This document shows, piece by piece, positions 14,558 to 22,036 of a DNA stretch of 24,311 nucleotides. Each line of letters opens with the position of its first letter. Within the stretch, counting starts at the first letter, position 1. This stretch comes from CAZART01 sp964487555 (GTDB lineage Bacteria > Bacteroidota > Rhodothermia > Rhodothermales > VXPQ01): positions 1 through 24,311 of the forward strand of contig CAZART010000082.1 in the NCBI GenBank assembly GCA_964487555.1. Reading direction: 5' to 3'. Below the pieces are notes generated by a model. The model made no database searches. It worked only from the letters and a program-made list of their open reading frames with translations, and had not been told where the DNA came from. The position numbers were made by a program, and so were the translations under genes.

Positions 14558-16036
14558 TCAGCTCATCCAGTTGGATCGGTGGTGATCCGACCATTTCGTG
14601 GTGATCTTCTTCTGCCGCGTCCAGAAGGTGACCGCCGTATCGCCGGTGATATCGCCGCCGCCGAAGCCGCTCTCGTTCCACCCGCCGAAGGCAAACGGCT
14701 CGCGCGGCACCGGGACGCCGATGTTGACGCCTACCATTCCGGCGCTTGCCCGGTCGGCAAAGTACTGCGCGGTGCCGCCATCGGAGGTGTAGATCGCCGC
14801 CGCATTGCCGTGCGGATTCGCATTTTCGATCTCCAGCGCCTCCTCGAGCGTGTCGCAGCGGATGATGGTCAGCGTAGGCCCGAAGATCTCGTCGCACGAC
14901 GCTTCGTGGTCGGGGGATGCGTGATCGATGATGCTGGCGCCGAGATAGCGGCCGCCCGCCGGCGCATCCTCGGTGACGGCGCCGCGTCCATCGAGCGCCA
15001 GGACGGCACCGTTGTCGGCGGCGCGGTCGAGGTAGCCGACAATCCGCTCATAGGCCTTGTCGCTGATGATCGCTCCGATATCGCGGCCGGCCCGCAGCGC
15101 GGCCATGTTATCGCGGATTCTCTCGAGAATCGGATCGGCGTCGCCGACCGCCAGCAACACGCTGGCCGCCATGCACCGCTGTCCGGCACACCCGGTCACC
15201 GATGCGGTGACGTTCGCCGCGGTCATCCCCGGATCGGCGTCCGGCATCACGACGAGGTGATTCTTGGCGCCGCCCATGGCCCGGACGCGTTTGCCGCTGC
15301 GCGCCCCGCGCTCGTAGACCGCCTTCGCGACGCGCGTCGATCCCACGAATCCGATGGCCGCAATATCGGGATGATCACAGATGGCCTCGACGATTTCGCG
15401 ATCGCCGTGCACGACGGAAAACACGCTCGGGGGAAGTCCGGCCTCATCAAACAACCGGGCGAGCTCGATGGCGCTGAAGGGGGTTTGTTCGGATGGCTTG
15501 AGGATAAACGCGTTACCGGTGGCGATCGCCATGGGGATCATCCAGAGCGGCACCATGAAAGGAAAGTTAAAGGGCGTGATGCCGGCAACCACGCCGAGCG
15601 GGACGTTGACACTGCGGCACTCTACGCCGCGGCTCACTTCCAGCACGCGCCCCGCGGCGATCTGAGGAAGACTCGCGGCATATTCGAGGCATTCCACGGC
15701 TCGAAGGATTTCGCCGCGCGACTCGCCCGGCGTCTTACCGTTTTCCCGCGTGATCAGACCGGCGATTTCGTCGATCCGGTCCTCTACGAGCGTTTTTGCC
15801 CTGTAGAGCACTTGAACGCGATCCTTCAGGGGGAGCTCGGTCCATTTCCGCTGCGCCTCGGCCGCCTCCTTGACCGCAGCGTCCAGATCCGCGGCGGTCG
15901 AGCAGGGGACCTGGCCGATCACCTCGCCCGTCGCGGGGGCGGTGACGTCGATGTACCGGGTCGTCCGGCTATCGACCTCGCGGCCGCCGATCACATTGCC
16001 GATGGTGGTCGTCGTGGGGATGGTTGTCGTCGTCAT
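14558..16036 (-). CDS. mmsA: CoA-acylating (methyl)malonate-semialdehyde dehydrogenase
   Basis: A 492-residue aldehyde dehydrogenase of the MmsA/IolA branch, which converts malonate semialdehyde to acetyl-CoA and methylmalonate semialdehyde to propionyl-CoA with loss of CO2. Catalytic Cys288 sits in TGCAGQRCMAAS, and Asn157 in ITPFNFPFM. The usual catalytic Glu region is replaced by RAMGGAKNHLVV, the hallmark of the CoA-dependent enzymes. In this operon it finishes degradation of the transaminated beta-alanine or beta-aminoisobutyrate. CAGGAAA lies about seven bases before the ATG, inside the end of the dihydropyrimidinase gene. That gene's TGA ends one base before this ATG, so coupling is likely. 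The N-terminus is threonine-rich (MTTTTIPTTTTIG), encoded by an ACGACNAC-like repeat. Confidence 0.95.
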   Translation of the reverse strand: MTTTTIPTTTTIGNVIGGREVDSRTTRYIDVTAPATGEVIGQVPCSTAADLDAAVKEAAEAQRKWTELPLKDRVQVLYRAKTLVEDRIDEIAGLITRENGKTPGESRGEILRAVECLEYAASLPQIAAGRVLEVSRGVECRSVNVPLGVVAGITPFNFPFMVPLWMIPMAIATGNAFILKPSEQTPFSAIELARLFDEAGLPPSVFSVVHGDREIVEAICDHPDIAAIGFVGSTRVAKAVYERGARSGKRVRAMGGAKNHLVVMPDADPGMTAANVTASVTGCAGQRCMAASVLLAVGDADPILERIRDNMAALRAGRDIGAIISDKAYERIVGYLDRAADNGAVLALDGRGAVTEDAPAGGRYLGASIIDHASPDHEASCDEIFGPTLTIIRCDTLEEALEIENANPHGNAAAIYTSDGGTAQYFADRASAGMVGVNIGVPVPREPFAFGGWNESGFGGGDITGDTAVTFWTRQKKITTKWSDHHRSNWMS

Positions 16037-16037
16037 A

Positions 16038-17656
16038 TCATTTTCCTGAATAGTGGCTCACTTCCGATGGGGTCATTGCGGGACGCTCGGTCTCCATGCC
16101 CGACGAGGGCAACTCCGAAATGCCGGCGCTCCGCCGCGGCAACCATTGCCCTCGGCCCTCGCGGCCTACGACGCCGTAGTTGTCGACGATCACCTCGCCT
16201 CTGGAAAGCGTCGTCCGGGCGAAGCCGGCGAGCTCCCAGCCTTCGTAGGGCGACCAGTCGGCGTTCGTCTCCAGCTTGGCGGGGTCGATTTTGAAACGGT
16301 GCGTGGGATGAATGATCGCTACGTCGGCGTCGGAGCCCGGGGCGAGTACGCCCTTGCGCGGATAGAGTCCCATGATCTTTGCGGGATTCGTGGAGATCTT
16401 TCGGCACATCTCTTCGAGAGAGATCCGCTCTTCAAGCACGCCCTTGGTGTAGACCAGCGGCACCATCGTTTCCAGACCGGGAAGCCCCATCGGGATCTTG
16501 GTCCAGTCACCGTTCCACATGGCCTTCTGCTCGCGCGTGAACGTGCACGTGTCGGTGGAGACCACGGACACCTCGCCGTCCACCAGCCCTTTCCAGAGGC
16601 GCTCGACGTCGCGGGGCTGCTTCAGCTGCGGACAACAGGCGAAGAGGTGACCGTCCTGGCGGGCGAATACGCGGTCATCCAGCACCAGGTACTGTGCGCA
16701 GGTCTCTGCGAGGACGGGTACGCCGCGCGCCTGGGCCGAGCGGACGAGATCGGCCCCTTCAGCGGTGGACATGTGCACGATGTAGAGCGATCCGTCGGTA
16801 GCTTCGCACCAGGTGATAGCGCGCTGGATGGCCTCCGCCTCGATGAAGTTGGGCCGCGTCATGGCGTGGAGCCGNNNNNNNNNNNNNNNNNNNNNNNNNN
16901 NNNNNNNNNNNNNNNNNNNNNNNNNNNNNNNNNNNNNNNNNNNNNNNNNNNNNNNNNNNNNNNNNNNNNNNNNNCGCGCTGGATGGCCTCCGCCTCGATG
17001 AAGTTGGGCCGCGTCATGGCGTGGAGCCGGGCGCCGTAGCGCGCCATCAATTCCGGCGTGTGGTTCCGCGTGATGAGCTCGTCGAGGACGGCCGCCGACT
17101 CGGCGTGCACGAGCAGCATGCTGTCGTGCTCGCGCATCATCTCCAGCGTACCGAAGAGCGCGCGATCGTCACTCTGCCAGCCCTCGGAGGCGTAGATCAT
17201 GAATTCCTTGAAGGTCGGGTAGCCTCGAGCGACCATCTCTCGAATCTGATCGCGGTGCTCATCGTAGCGGGTGATGCAGATGTGGAAGGCGTAGTCGATG
17301 AGGGCTTTGCCTTCGGCGCGCGCGTGCCAGTTTTCCGCCGCCTGGCTCAGCGACTCGCCGGCGAAGGGGATGGCGAAGTCTATCAGCGTCGTCACGCCGC
17401 CCCGTGCCGCCGCGCGCGTGCCCGAGACGTAGTCGTCCGACGAAACGGTACCGCAGAACGGAAGCGCAAGGTGGACGTGGACGTCCAGCGCACCGGGAAG
17501 CACCAGGTGGCCGGCGGCATCGATATGCCGTGCACCCGGATCTTCAAGGGACGGCTCGATGGAAGCGATTTTCTCCCCGGCTATACCGACGTCCGCCTCG
17601 ACAATGCCGTCGGGCGTAACGACCGATCCGCCGATGATAATCGTGTCAAAAGGCAT
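16038..17656 (-). CDS. hydA: Dihydropyrimidinase (cyclic amidohydrolase), interrupted only by an assembly gap
   Basis: Hydrolyses dihydrouracil or dihydrothymine to N-carbamoyl-beta-alanine or its isobutyrate analogue. Removing 100 Ns plus one copy of a duplicated 55-bp flank joins two frames into one protein of 487 residues, the normal family size. In it the dinuclear-metal ligands fall at canonical places: His60 and His62 (DVHVH), carboxylated Lys150 (PTFKEFMIY), His184 (LLVHAES), His243 (YIVHMSTAEG) and Asp317 (VSTDTCTF). Tyr155 of the substrate loop is present. The residue after the metal Asp is Thr, where many characterised members have His. An AGAGGAA Shine-Dalgarno lies about eight bases before the ATG. 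It sits between the aminotransferase and semialdehyde dehydrogenase genes. Confidence 0.93.
16875..16974. other. Assembly gap of exactly 100 N inside the dihydropyrimidinase gene
   Basis: The 55 bases before the gap (16820-16874) are identical to the 55 after it (16975-17029). This indicates that the two contigs overlap and the gap has negative true length. It is not a biological duplication. The reading frame only closes when one copy and the Ns are removed. Confidence 0.97.
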
Positions 17657-17739
17657 GGTGTATTCCTCTTCTCGAAAAATGAACGTGCGCTAGCACCGAG
17701 CATCGTGCGCGCGACGAATCATGGCGTGCGCCGCGAGGA

Positions 17740-19113
17740 CTAACGTCCGTTTGGCGCTGCTGCCGCTTCGGTAAAGGCGCGATCCAGCGCGGCCAGTGCG
17801 TAGTCGACATCTTCTCTGGTGATGCACATCGGTGGTTTGATTCGTAGAACGTTGCCGGCGAGGCCGCCTTTGCCGAGCAGGACGCCGTCGCGGCGGGCCG
17901 ATTCGACGACCGCGGCCGTCGCGGCCGTGGCGGGCTCTTTCGACGTACGATCGGTCACGAGCTCTACACCTAACATAAGGCCCATCCCGCGGACATCCCC
18001 AATAAGGCGGTGCCGCTGTTGTAGCTCGGAGAGGCCGTCGCGAAAGTGGCCGCCGACTTCACGGGCGTTTTGCTGAAGGCCCTCCTCCTCAATCACGTCG
18101 AGCACGCCCAGTCCCGCCGCCATGCTCACGGGATTTCCACCGTACGTATTGAAGTGGAGCCGCCGGGTCAATACCTCTGCGATTTCGCGCCGTGTCGTAA
18201 CGGCCGCGAGGGGCGCTCCGTTTCCGATCCCCTTCGCCATAGTGATAATGTCGGGCACGACGCCGTAGTGCTCGAATCCCCAGAAATGCTCGCCGGTACG
18301 GCCGAATCCGGTCTGCACCTCGTCGGCAATGCAGAGCCCGCCATGTTCACGGATGACGTCGTAGGCGAGGCCCAGATAATTCGGCGCGCCGGAGGTCACG
18401 CCGCCGACGCCCTGAATCGGCTCGGCAATAAAGGCGGCGACCTGCCCGGGCGTCGAAAAGCGGATCAGGTCGCGAATGTCGTCGGCGCTCTTGCGGGCGA
18501 TCTCTTCCGGCGTGCCGTCAAAAGGGCTGCGGTACGGATCCGGGCACATCGCGTGCAGAATTCGGTGGCCGGCCGGCACGGGGTACTTCCAGGTGTGATG
18601 AGAGGTGAGGCCGAGCGACGTTGAGGAGGCGCCGTGATAGGCGTTTCGCAGCGCGATGACGTCGGTGTGGCCCGTGTAGGCGCGCGCCATGTTCACGGCC
18701 AACTCATTGGCCTCGCTCCCACTGTTCACAAAGTAGGTGACGTCCAGCCCCGGCGGCATCTTCTCGGCCAACCGCCGCGCGAACTCCGCGTGGAGGGGAT
18801 TCAAATAGATGGTGGTCGTGTGCTGAAGGGTCGCCAACTGCTCCTGCATCCGCCGGACGATCTTCGGATGGCAGTGCCCGCAGGAGACGGTTACGATGCC
18901 GCCGAAGAGATCGAGATAGCGCCGGCCCGTCTCGTCGAAGAGGTACTGCATGTACCCCTCGACGATCATGATCGGCTCCTTGTAATAGGCGAAGACGGCG
19001 GGGTTGTAGTGCCGGCGGCGGGTGGCGAGGACCTCGTCGCGGGACGGGCCTGTGTAGGGACGGGGCGCGTGGTCGCAGGGAGGGAGGTGGGGGGTGGTGA
19101 GGGCGGTGGTCAT
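17740..19113 (-). CDS. Class III pyridoxal-phosphate aminotransferase (AGXT2-like; beta-alanine/beta-aminoisobutyrate)
   Basis: A 457-residue fold-type I aminotransferase. PLP contacts are visible: NSGSEANELA (130-139), NAYHGAS (157-163), Asp264 in IADEVQTGFGRTG, and Schiff-base Lys294 in TMAKGIGNGAPL. The N-terminal wording (PYTGPSRDEVLATRRRHYNP, then EGYMQYLFDETGRRYLDLFG) resembles the alanine-glyoxylate aminotransferase 2 group, whose members also accept beta-aminoisobutyrate. Between dihydropyrimidinase and permease genes, the natural role is transamination of beta-alanine or beta-aminoisobutyrate to the semialdehyde used by the dehydrogenase two genes on. The acceptor (pyruvate, glyoxylate or 2-oxoglutarate) is not readable. 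The bases upstream of the ATG are a 7-bp tandem array, and no Shine-Dalgarno is seen. Confidence 0.93.
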   Translation of the reverse strand: MTTALTTPHLPPCDHAPRPYTGPSRDEVLATRRRHYNPAVFAYYKEPIMIVEGYMQYLFDETGRRYLDLFGGIVTVSCGHCHPKIVRRMQEQLATLQHTTTIYLNPLHAEFARRLAEKMPPGLDVTYFVNSGSEANELAVNMARAYTGHTDVIALRNAYHGASSTSLGLTSHHTWKYPVPAGHRILHAMCPDPYRSPFDGTPEEIARKSADDIRDLIRFSTPGQVAAFIAEPIQGVGGVTSGAPNYLGLAYDVIREHGGLCIADEVQTGFGRTGEHFWGFEHYGVVPDIITMAKGIGNGAPLAAVTTRREIAEVLTRRLHFNTYGGNPVSMAAGLGVLDVIEEEGLQQNAREVGGHFRDGLSELQQRHRLIGDVRGMGLMLGVELVTDRTSKEPATAATAAVVESARRDGVLLGKGGLAGNVLRIKPPMCITREDVDYALAALDRAFTEAAAAPNGR

Positions 19114-19117
19114 GGGC

Positions 19118-19201
19118 GTCGAGGGTCGAGGGTCGAGGATCGAGGGTCGCGGATCGAGGGTCGAGGGTCGAGGATGGAGGATCGAGGGTCGCGGATCGTA
19201 G
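19118..19201. repeat. Heptanucleotide tandem array, 12 units
   Basis: Twelve consecutive 7-bp units of the type GTCGAGG / ATCGAGG / GTCGCGG cover almost the whole spacer between the aminotransferase start (19113) and the permease stop (19205). Phase is kept exactly from 19118 to 19201, with only a few substitutions (ATGGAGG, ATCGTAG). It resembles the heptameric STRR elements described in cyanobacteria in style only. Confidence 0.93.
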
Positions 19202-19204
19202 GGG

Positions 19205-20728
19205 TTAGACGGCGAGTTCCGCGGTTTCGGCGTCGGGACGTATACGAGCGGGGTAGTCGGCCGGGAAGACGAAGGTGAGGCAGGCGTGGAGGGCGCCGGC
19301 GAGGAGGAGGCTTACGAACCAGGCATAGGTATAGAGTTCGGTAAAGAAAGCCGGTACGGCGATGGCACCGTGGGTGGCCTGAGCGAGGAAGCCCGGGACG
19401 TTGGGGAGGATGCCCACGAAGACAGCCACGAGGGCGCGCCAGTTGAATCCGCTGCCGCCGTACGAGTATTTTCCATCCTCCCGATAGAGATCGTCGAGGT
19501 CGAGGCGACGTCGCCGCAAGATGTAATAATCCACCAGCATAACGCCGGCGATGGAACCGAGCAGGGCGCTGTAACCGATCAGCCAGGTAAAGATGTAGTT
19601 GGATAAATCGGAGTACAGGCGCCACGGAAAGATCAGGATGCCCACGATGCCCGTGATGATGCCGCCTCGTTTGAAGCTGATGACGCGCGGCCAGAGGTTG
19701 GAAAAATCGTTGGCCGGCGAAACCACGTTGGCGGCGATGTTCGTCGAAAGCGTCGCAATCGTCAGCGCAAAGAGTGCGAATCCCACGACGAGAGCGTTGG
19801 AGAAGCGGCCGAGGAGGATCACGGGATCCCAGATCGCCTGGCCGAAGATCAGGACGGTGGCGCTCGTGACGGCGATGCCGATGAACGAGAAGAGGGTCAT
19901 GGTGGCCGGCAAGCCGATGAGCTGCCCGAGCATCTGATCCTTCTGGCTCACGGCATAGCGTGTGAAGTCGGGGATGTTGAGCGACAGCGTAGCCCAGAAT
20001 CCGACGACGGCCGTCAGGCTCGGCCAGAATGCCGCCCAGAAATTGAATCCGCCGGCGAGGCCGCCGCGCACCTCCGCCACCGTGGCTTCGGAAAGCACGG
20101 CCGCGAATCCTCCTCCTTCCGAGATGCCCCACCAGAGCAGGCCGAGGCCGATGGCGAGCAGGAACGGTGCGGCGAGGGTCTCGAGCCACTTGATCGTGTT
20201 GATGCCGGCGAGGATCACCGCGATGTTGACCATCCAGAAGAGCAAGAAGCAGGCGAGCTGACCCCAGGAGAGCCCCAGAACGGGAAGGAAGTCGTCCGGT
20301 CCGGCCGGTGTGAATCCGAAGATGACGGAGTACAGGGTGTAAATGGCCGCGCCACCGATCCACGTCTGGATGCCAAACCATCCACAGGCCACGAGAGCGC
20401 GCATGAGGGCGGGCACGTTGGCCCCCAGCGTGCCGAAGGAGGCGCGCAGAAATACGGGAAAGGGGATGCCGTATTTTGTGCCGGCGTGCGCATTGAGGAT
20501 CATCGGCACGAGCACGATCAGGTTGCCGACGAAAATCGTGAGGAGGGCCTGCGTCCAGGTCATTCCCTGGGAGATGAGGCCGCTCGCCAGCGTGTAGGTG
20601 GGGATGCAGACGGACATGCCGACCCAGAGCGCCGCGATGTGCCACATGCCCCACGAACGCTCCGACAGGGGCACCGGAGCGAGATCTTCGTTGTAGAGAC
20701 GCGATGCACGGACGTCGGTTGACGGCAT
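19205..20728 (-). CDS. NCS1-family nucleobase:cation symporter (probable uracil/thymine or dihydropyrimidine/hydantoin uptake)
   Basis: A 507-residue inner-membrane importer with the twelve-helix LeuT-type fold of the NCS1 family. Signatures are LYNEDLAPVP (11-20), GWFGIQTWIGG (116-126) and TNIAANVVSPANDFSN (~329-344). Trp117 and Gln121 correspond in place to substrate-contacting residues of the hydantoin transporter Mhp1, and the TNIAANVVSPAN block to its helix with Asn318. This supports a planar cyclic amide or nucleobase as cargo. The operon context makes uracil/thymine the likeliest substrate. Hydantoin or allantoin remain possible. It follows the beta-ureidopropionase gene by 31 bases. 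No strong Shine-Dalgarno is visible. Confidence 0.93.
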   Translation of the reverse strand: MPSTDVRASRLYNEDLAPVPLSERSWGMWHIAALWVGMSVCIPTYTLASGLISQGMTWTQALLTIFVGNLIVLVPMILNAHAGTKYGIPFPVFLRASFGTLGANVPALMRALVACGWFGIQTWIGGAAIYTLYSVIFGFTPAGPDDFLPVLGLSWGQLACFLLFWMVNIAVILAGINTIKWLETLAAPFLLAIGLGLLWWGISEGGGFAAVLSEATVAEVRGGLAGGFNFWAAFWPSLTAVVGFWATLSLNIPDFTRYAVSQKDQMLGQLIGLPATMTLFSFIGIAVTSATVLIFGQAIWDPVILLGRFSNALVVGFALFALTIATLSTNIAANVVSPANDFSNLWPRVISFKRGGIITGIVGILIFPWRLYSDLSNYIFTWLIGYSALLGSIAGVMLVDYYILRRRRLDLDDLYREDGKYSYGGSGFNWRALVAVFVGILPNVPGFLAQATHGAIAVPAFFTELYTYAWFVSLLLAGALHACLTFVFPADYPARIRPDAETAELAV

Positions 20729-20759
20729 AGTCTGTTCACTGAAAGGACGGCTCGGGTCG

Positions 20760-21632
20760 TCAGAGTTTGACGGTCGCGGCGTACGTCTCCGGGCGGCGGT
20801 CGCGATAGAACTGCCACACGTTGCGGACCTCGCGGATCAGATCCAGGTCGAGATCGGCAATGATCACCGCATCCTCGGTGCGCGGGCCTTCGGTCATCAC
20901 CTGACCTCGAGGGTTGACGAAGTACGACGTGCCGTAGAACTCGCCGATATTCCAGGGGGCTTCGCTGCCGGGCCTGTTGATCGCACCCACGTAGAACATG
21001 TTGGCGCAGGCGGCGGAGGGCTGTTCGAGCTTCCAGAGGTATTCGCTCAGACCCGCAACCGTCGCCGACGGGTTGAAGACGATTTCGGCGCCGTTGAGGC
21101 CGAGCTCGCGCCAGCCTTCGGGAAAGTGGCGATCGTAGCAGATGTAGACGCCGACCTTTCCGACCCGCGTGTCGAATACCGGATACCCGAGGTTGCCGGG
21201 TCGGAAGTAGAATTTCTCCCAGAACCCCGGATTGCAGTGGGGAATGTGAATCTTTCTGAATTTCCCAAGGAACGTGCCGTCGGCATCGATGACGCCGGCC
21301 GTGTTGTAATAGACGCCCGTCAGATCTTCCTCGTAGACGGGCGCGACGATGACCATCTGGTGTTTCCGGGCCAGCTCCTGGAGCAGCTTCGTCGTGGGGC
21401 CGTCGGGAACACGCTCCGTCAGGGCATACCACTTCTCATCTTGCTCGGCGGGGAAATAGGGGCCGTAGAAGAGCTCTTGCAGGCCGACAATCTGTGCTCC
21501 TTTAGCGGCGGCGTCCTCGATGAGCGCTACGTGCTTGTCGATCATGCTCGCCTTGATCCGCTCGATGGGAGCGGCCGCGTCTTCGCTGAGGGTCGCCTGA
21601 ATCAGGGCGGCCCGAACAATACGGTGGTCCAT
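20760..21632 (-). CDS. Beta-ureidopropionase / N-carbamoyl-beta-alanine amidohydrolase (nitrilase superfamily)
   Basis: A 290-residue cytoplasmic C-N hydrolase that releases NH3 and CO2 from N-carbamoyl-beta-alanine (or the isobutyrate analogue) to give the beta-amino acid. The Glu-Lys-Cys triad is visible as Glu53 (LQELFYGPYF), Lys127 (GKFRKIHIP) and Cys165 (GVYICYDRHFPEGWR). The FYGPYF and EKFYFRPGN phrases fit the beta-ureidopropionase/N-carbamoylputrescine group. The operon decides for the former. Many bacterial pyrimidine clusters use an unrelated zinc-dependent amidohydrolase at this step, so the nitrilase type is noteworthy. GGAGG lies seven bases before the ATG, the best ribosome-binding site of the operon. 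It is the first gene behind the predicted promoter. Confidence 0.93.
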   Translation of the reverse strand: MDHRIVRAALIQATLSEDAAAPIERIKASMIDKHVALIEDAAAKGAQIVGLQELFYGPYFPAEQDEKWYALTERVPDGPTTKLLQELARKHQMVIVAPVYEEDLTGVYYNTAGVIDADGTFLGKFRKIHIPHCNPGFWEKFYFRPGNLGYPVFDTRVGKVGVYICYDRHFPEGWRELGLNGAEIVFNPSATVAGLSEYLWKLEQPSAACANMFYVGAINRPGSEAPWNIGEFYGTSYFVNPRGQVMTEGPRTEDAVIIADLDLDLIREVRNVWQFYRDRRPETYAATVKL

Positions 21633-21692
21633 TGAGACCCTCCAATAAGATGAACTCCCGAGGGAGACGTTGGACGAAAGCCGAATCCACTA

Positions 21693-21720
21693 ATGATAAG
21701 ATACGGTGAAGTAAAGTCAA
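21693..21720 (-). promoter_or_regulatory. Sigma70-like promoter of the pyrimidine catabolic operon
   Basis: On the minus strand TTGACT (21720-21715), a 16-base spacer and TATCAT (21698-21693) lie about 60 bases before the beta-ureidopropionase ATG. The predicted leader contains a small CTCCC-GA-GGGAG inverted repeat (21655-21666) next to the Shine-Dalgarno region, which could bind a regulator. No regulator gene is adjacent. Confidence 0.65.
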
Positions 21721-21774
21721 CGTCGTTCGCCGTGCCCTTGCCGCTGGGGGATTTGTTGGAGATCGGATGTCGGG

Positions 21775-22036
21775 GGCCGATCTGCCGCGTTACGATCTGC
21801 GGCGTTACGATCCGCCGCGCTCCGATCTGCCGCGCTCCGATCTGCCGCCCTCCGATCTGCCGCGCTCNNNNNNNNNNNNNNNNNNNNNNNNNNNNNNNNN
21901 NNNNNNNNNNNNNNNNNNNNNNNNNNNNNNNNNNNNNNNNNNNNNNNNNNNNNNNNNNNNNNNNNNNCTCCGATCTGCCGCGCTCCGATCTGCCGCCCTC
22001 CGATCTGCCGCGCTCGGATTTGCCGCCCTCCGATCA
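21775..22036. repeat. 15-bp tandem array between terC and the pyrimidine operon (contains an N gap)
   Basis: Units of the type CTCCGATCTGCCGC(G/C) repeat with a strict 15-bp period from 21775. The first three units are more diverged (TTACGATCTGCGGCG and similar). The last partial unit (22028-22036) ends on the terC stop codon. The copy number is uncertain because of the gap at 21868-21967. Closing the 48-bp overlap leaves about seven full units plus the partial one. Confidence 0.92.
21868..21967. other. Assembly gap of exactly 100 N inside the 15-bp array
   Basis: The 48 bases before (21820-21867) and after (21968-22015) are identical. Because they consist of repeat units, this may be a true contig overlap or a collapsed array of unknown length. 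Confidence 0.95.

Noticed and set aside
13493..16294. A 933-codon plus-strand open frame
   Set aside because: It is antisense to preT and the semialdehyde dehydrogenase, both with intact catalytic motifs. Long antisense frames are expected in GC-rich coding DNA, and its translation has no family character.
16820..17029. A 55-bp direct duplication as a biological feature of the dihydropyrimidinase gene
   Set aside because: Exact identity on both sides of a 100-N placeholder, and restoration of one frame on collapse, point to contig overlap.
19110..20654. A 514-codon minus-strand frame overlapping the permease in another frame
   Set aside because: It is an Arg/Pro/His-rich out-of-frame shadow of the NCS1 permease gene and runs into the heptamer array.
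21775..22036. Possible sequencing-adapter contamination (CTCCGATCT resembles an Illumina adapter end)
   Set aside because: The adapter has CTCTTCCGATCT. The unit here lacks those extra bases, varies between copies and continues in phase into diverged units and the terC stop.
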